Shown here in pieces: positions 61,604 to 64,000 of a DNA stretch of 64,000 nucleotides. This DNA is from Bacillota bacterium (GTDB taxonomy: Bacteria > Bacillota > Clostridia > Peptostreptococcales > Acidaminobacteraceae), in contig JAOARG010000077.1 in NCBI GenBank assembly GCA_025210655.1, forward strand, positions 62,001 through 126,000, given 5' to 3'. Position 1 is the stretch's first letter. Every line of letters starts with the position of its first letter. The notes under the pieces are model-generated. The model was not told where the DNA came from. It was given only the letters and a program-made list of their open reading frames with translations, and ran no database searches. The position numbers and the translations under genes are program-made.

Positions 61604-62500
61604 TTATTTTTTATGAATCTTGTGACCGCCAAATTGATGTCTTAAAGTAGCAACAACCTTTTCGCTGAATTTAACATCATCCTTAGACTTAAAACGAGCA
61701 AAAAGAGACGATGAAATAACAGGGGCAGAAACATCAAGACGAAGAGCCTCCTCCACAGTCCATTTACCCTCCCCAGAGCTGTCAACAATACCAGAAACAT
61801 TATCAAGGTCAGGCTGCTCCTTAAAAGCACGATGCATAAGTTCCATCAGATGACTTTCGATAATAGAGCCATTATTCCATACCTTAGAAATCTTCTCAAA
61901 ATCAAAATCATACTCACTAGATTTTAGGATTTCAAAACCCTCACCCATAGCCTGCATCATACCATACTCAATACCATTATGAATCATTTTCACATAGTGA
62001 CCAGCACCAGCCTCGCCCATATGATCCCAACCATAATCAACAGAAAGATTATCAAAAACAGACCTATACCTCTCAACAATCCTGTCCTCACCACCAACCA
62101 TAAAACAAGCACCATACCTAGCACCCTTAACACCACCAGAAGTACCAACATCAAGGAAGTTTATCCCCTTAGCCTTGAGATACTTATAATGGTTAATAGA
62201 ATCCTTATAATTAGAATTACCCGCATCAATAATAGTATCATCCATATCAAGAAGAGGAGAAAGACCCTGAACAGTCTTAGTAACCTCATCACCAGCAGGA
62301 ATCATAAGCCAAACCGTACGAGGCTTATCAAGAAGAGCAACAAAACCCTCAAGATTAAAAGCCCCCTTAAAACCCAGATTCACCATATCATGAATCCTTT
62401 CATGGCTCCTATTATAAACAACCACATCATGCCCCTTATCCTTCATATTGTGCCCCATAGCATACCCCATCTTACCAAGCCCAATAATACCGATATTCAT
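61604..62500 (-). CDS. gnd: 6-phosphogluconate dehydrogenase, short (YqeC/GndA-type)
   Basis: Decarboxylating dehydrogenase of 298 residues, the short form seen in many Gram-positives, often NAD-linked. It has the nucleotide-binding IGIIGLGKMGYAMGHNM, the substrate-binding LDVGTSGGVKGARYG and AGAGHYVKMIHNGIEYGMMQ with the catalytic Lys. The C-terminal region HQFGGHKIHKK is typical. The ATG follows GGGAGGT on the minus strand. First gene of the gnd-zwf-cyclase operon. Confidence 0.94.
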   Translation of the reverse strand: MNIGIIGLGKMGYAMGHNMKDKGHDVVVYNRSHERIHDMVNLGFKGAFNLEGFVALLDKPRTVWLMIPAGDEVTKTVQGLSPLLDMDDTIIDAGNSNYKDSINHYKYLKAKGINFLDVGTSGGVKGARYGACFMVGGEDRIVERYRSVFDNLSVDYGWDHMGEAGAGHYVKMIHNGIEYGMMQAMGEGFEILKSSEYDFDFEKISKVWNNGSIIESHLMELMHRAFKEQPDLDNVSGIVDSSGEGKWTVEEALRLDVSAPVISSSLFARFKSKDDVKFSEKVVATLRHQFGGHKIHKK

Positions 62501-62597
62501 ATGTAAACCTCCCTCGGATAAAAATAATTAACTACTATAGAATTTATACCTAATAAAAAAGCAACCTAATCAAAACAAAAGCAAATAACAAAAAATC

Positions 62598-62784
62598 CCT
62601 ATTGGGGTCAGGCCAGCATTATGTGGACACTTTTTCACTAAAAGTTCTGGCTTTCTATAGAGTAATAAACATATAAAATATTGGTAAGTAAGTGTTTTCA
62701 ATGGTTTGAAGTATGGCACTATTCATAAATCTATGTAATTGAATGGTAATGCAGTCTCGGAAATACTGGCCTGACCCCAATAGG
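62598..62784. mobile_element. 187-bp element with 19-bp terminal inverted repeats, copy 1
   Basis: Begins CCTATTGGGGTCAGGCCAG and ends with its exact complement (62766-62784). Inside are ATTATGTGGA after the left end and AGTCTCGGAAATAC before the right end. It is non-coding. The same length and end sequences recur after the transposase gene. Confidence 0.88.
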
Positions 62785-62886
62785 TAATTTATGGTATTGA
62801 ATAATATTTCTTTGATTACATATATTGTAATCGATTCTCACGAATGGTAAAATAATAAGTAACATCCAATATAAGGAAGTGGTTTG

Positions 62887-63786
62887 ATGGCTAGGAAGGC
62901 AAGAGATGATATTTATGATACGGTTTATCATGTGATATGTAGGGGAAATAATGGTGAAATGATTCTTAAAGAGGAAAAAGATAAGGTTTTGTATATGAGT
63001 ATTCTCAGAAGATATCTGAAAAAATATGATATAAAAGTTTATGCATATTGTATTATGGACAATCATGTTCATTTATTAATTCATCGAATGGAAGATCCTA
63101 TGAATAAATTTATGCAAGTAGTTCAGCAAACTTTTACTCAGCACTTTAATAAAAGATATGGTAGGAAAGGTCATGTTTTTCAGCAGAGATATAAATCTAT
63201 CCCCTGTAGAAAAGATAGTTATTTTTTAGAATTGATAAAATATATACATCTAAATCCTATTAGAGCAAACTTTGATGAAGGGGTAAAGTATTTTTGGAGT
63301 AGTCATAGAATATATTCTAATGGCCTTGATGGTGGAATAGTAGATACCAATTATATTTATTCTTTGTTTGCAAATACATTTAAAAAAGCCATTGGTGAAT
63401 ATAATAAATTTATGAATCAAAAGACAGATTTGAGATGTGTTCTATATAGAGATTATGAGCTAAATAGGGAAAAGATTCAAATTAATCAAAATATGAAAAT
63501 GATTGAGGATATGAATATACCTTTATCAAAAGTAATAGAACTAGTAAGTTTTGAATATGGTGAAGGAAATCCCAGAAATATTAAAATACGTGGTGATAAA
63601 AAATATAATCAAATGAGAAAAGTTGTGATCATGTTTACAAAAATGCTACCTTATATAAGTAACAAAGAACTAGGAATGGCCTTGGGATTAGCTCCAGAAA
63701 CCATTACAAAGATAAGAAAAAAGACGGAATATAAGGAAATTGAAAATATAAAGATATTTGATAAATTGCAAGAGTACTTACTTTAA
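62887..63786 (+). CDS. Y1 transposase, REP-associated (RAYT)-like
   Basis: Protein of 299 residues of the Y1_Tnp family, a single-strand HUH transposase. It has ARDDIYDTVYHVICRGNN at the start, the HUH metal motif DNHVHLLIHR, QRYKSIPCRKD, and the catalytic Tyr region KYIHLNPIRAN. The C-terminal ~80 residues add a DnaA-like or helix-turn-helix DNA-binding domain (SNKELGMALGLAPETITKI). The start at 62887 follows AAGGAAGTGG. It is intact and placed between two 187-bp elements, so it probably mobilises them. Confidence 0.9.
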   Translation: MARKARDDIYDTVYHVICRGNNGEMILKEEKDKVLYMSILRRYLKKYDIKVYAYCIMDNHVHLLIHRMEDPMNKFMQVVQQTFTQHFNKRYGRKGHVFQQRYKSIPCRKDSYFLELIKYIHLNPIRANFDEGVKYFWSSHRIYSNGLDGGIVDTNYIYSLFANTFKKAIGEYNKFMNQKTDLRCVLYRDYELNREKIQINQNMKMIEDMNIPLSKVIELVSFEYGEGNPRNIKIRGDKKYNQMRKVVIMFTKMLPYISNKELGMALGLAPETITKIRKKTEYKEIENIKIFDKLQEYLL

Positions 63787-63804
63787 TAAAAAATACATAA
63801 ATTT

Positions 63805-63991
63805 CCTATTGGGGTCAGGCCAGTATTATGTGGATAAAGTCATAGAAGAATCCTAGAATTTTCAAAGTTGAAAAGTTGAGCGTAGGATAAGTTGTGTGTA
63901 TTTTCAATGGTTATAAGATTTGAATTATCTTTTTTACTTATGTGAATAAATGGTAAAGTAGTCTCGCAAATACCGGCCTGACCCCAATAGG
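63805..63991. mobile_element. 187-bp element with 19-bp terminal inverted repeats, copy 2
   Basis: Begins CCTATTGGGGTCAGGCCAG, identical to copy 1, and ends with the complement carrying one change (63973-63991). Same length, same orientation, and shared internal blocks TTTTCAATGGTT and AGTCTCGCAAATAC. The remaining interior has diverged. Confidence 0.88.
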
Positions 63992-64000
63992 TATTTTTTG

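Noticed and set aside
61979..62506. 175-codon plus-strand frame inside gnd
   Set aside because: Antisense shadow of gnd; composition is low-complexity (Ile, Asn, Thr rich) and there is no ribosome binding site.
1..64000. tRNA or rRNA genes
   Set aside because: No cloverleaf-like or rRNA-like sequence was seen in any intergenic region.

Overview
The window is A+T-rich, densely packed DNA with strong GGAGG-type ribosome binding sites and frequent TTG/GTG starts. It carries Firmicute hallmarks: lipoprotein signal peptides, DegS/DegU- and OmpR-type two-component systems, lysine and ZTP riboswitches, and a Tad/Flp pilus without a secretin. This points to an anaerobic, low-GC Gram-positive bacterium, most likely a member of the Clostridia. 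Pyruvate formate-lyase, a sodium/proton antiporter and an oxidative pentose-phosphate operon fit a fermentative organism; no species is assigned.

Layout. 1-3.95 kb: an eight-subunit Mrp/Mbh-type antiporter operon whose first gene is cut by the window edge. 4-11.5 kb: a MarR regulator, small unknown proteins, YbaK, and an operon of lipoprotein, response regulator and sensor kinase. 11.5-19.5 kb: a complete histidine operon (hisZ-G-D-C-B-H-A-F-IE-K) behind one promoter with a palindromic operator. 19.6-21.7 kb: a Cache-PAS sensor kinase. 21.7-26.2 kb: divergent argJC and argBD. 26.2-28.3 kb: a lysine riboswitch controlling an NhaC-type transporter. 28.5-33.7 kb: ACT, SixA, HD-GYP, FRG, a heavy-metal (manganese) exporter under a Fur-like box, and MscS. 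33.8-35.9 kb: a MATE pump flanked on both sides by unusual arrays of small hairpins separated by a constant linker. 36-42.9 kb: the ribose regulon rbsR-K-D-A-C-B, in which RbsB is an in-frame tandem duplication. 43-54 kb: a secreted unknown, a DegS/DegU pair and a Tad/Flp pilus locus. 54-57.3 kb: a ZTP riboswitch and pflB-pflA. 57.4-59.5 kb: a phosphatase, a DJ-1-like protein and a GNAT protein. 59.5-62.5 kb (minus strand): gnd-zwf-cyclase. 62.6-64 kb: a Y1 (REP-associated-type) transposase between two 187-bp elements with identical terminal inverted repeats.

How the genes work together. The histidine genes cover every step from PRPP to histidinol, leaving only the final step shared with hisD. 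The arginine genes cover the acetylated cycle to ornithine. The ribose genes form a self-contained uptake and phosphorylation unit with a repressor that has matching operators before rbsR and before rbsK. The ZTP riboswitch links formate production by PflB to one-carbon demand. zwf and gnd lack a recognisable lactonase gene, and a coupled cyclase-family hydrolase sits in that position.

The most unusual items are the two hairpin arrays around the MATE gene, the tandem RbsB, the transposase/element unit at the right end, the LysM-carrying CpaB protein, and the cyclase gene coupled to zwf. Functional calls rest on motif recognition by eye; no database search was run.
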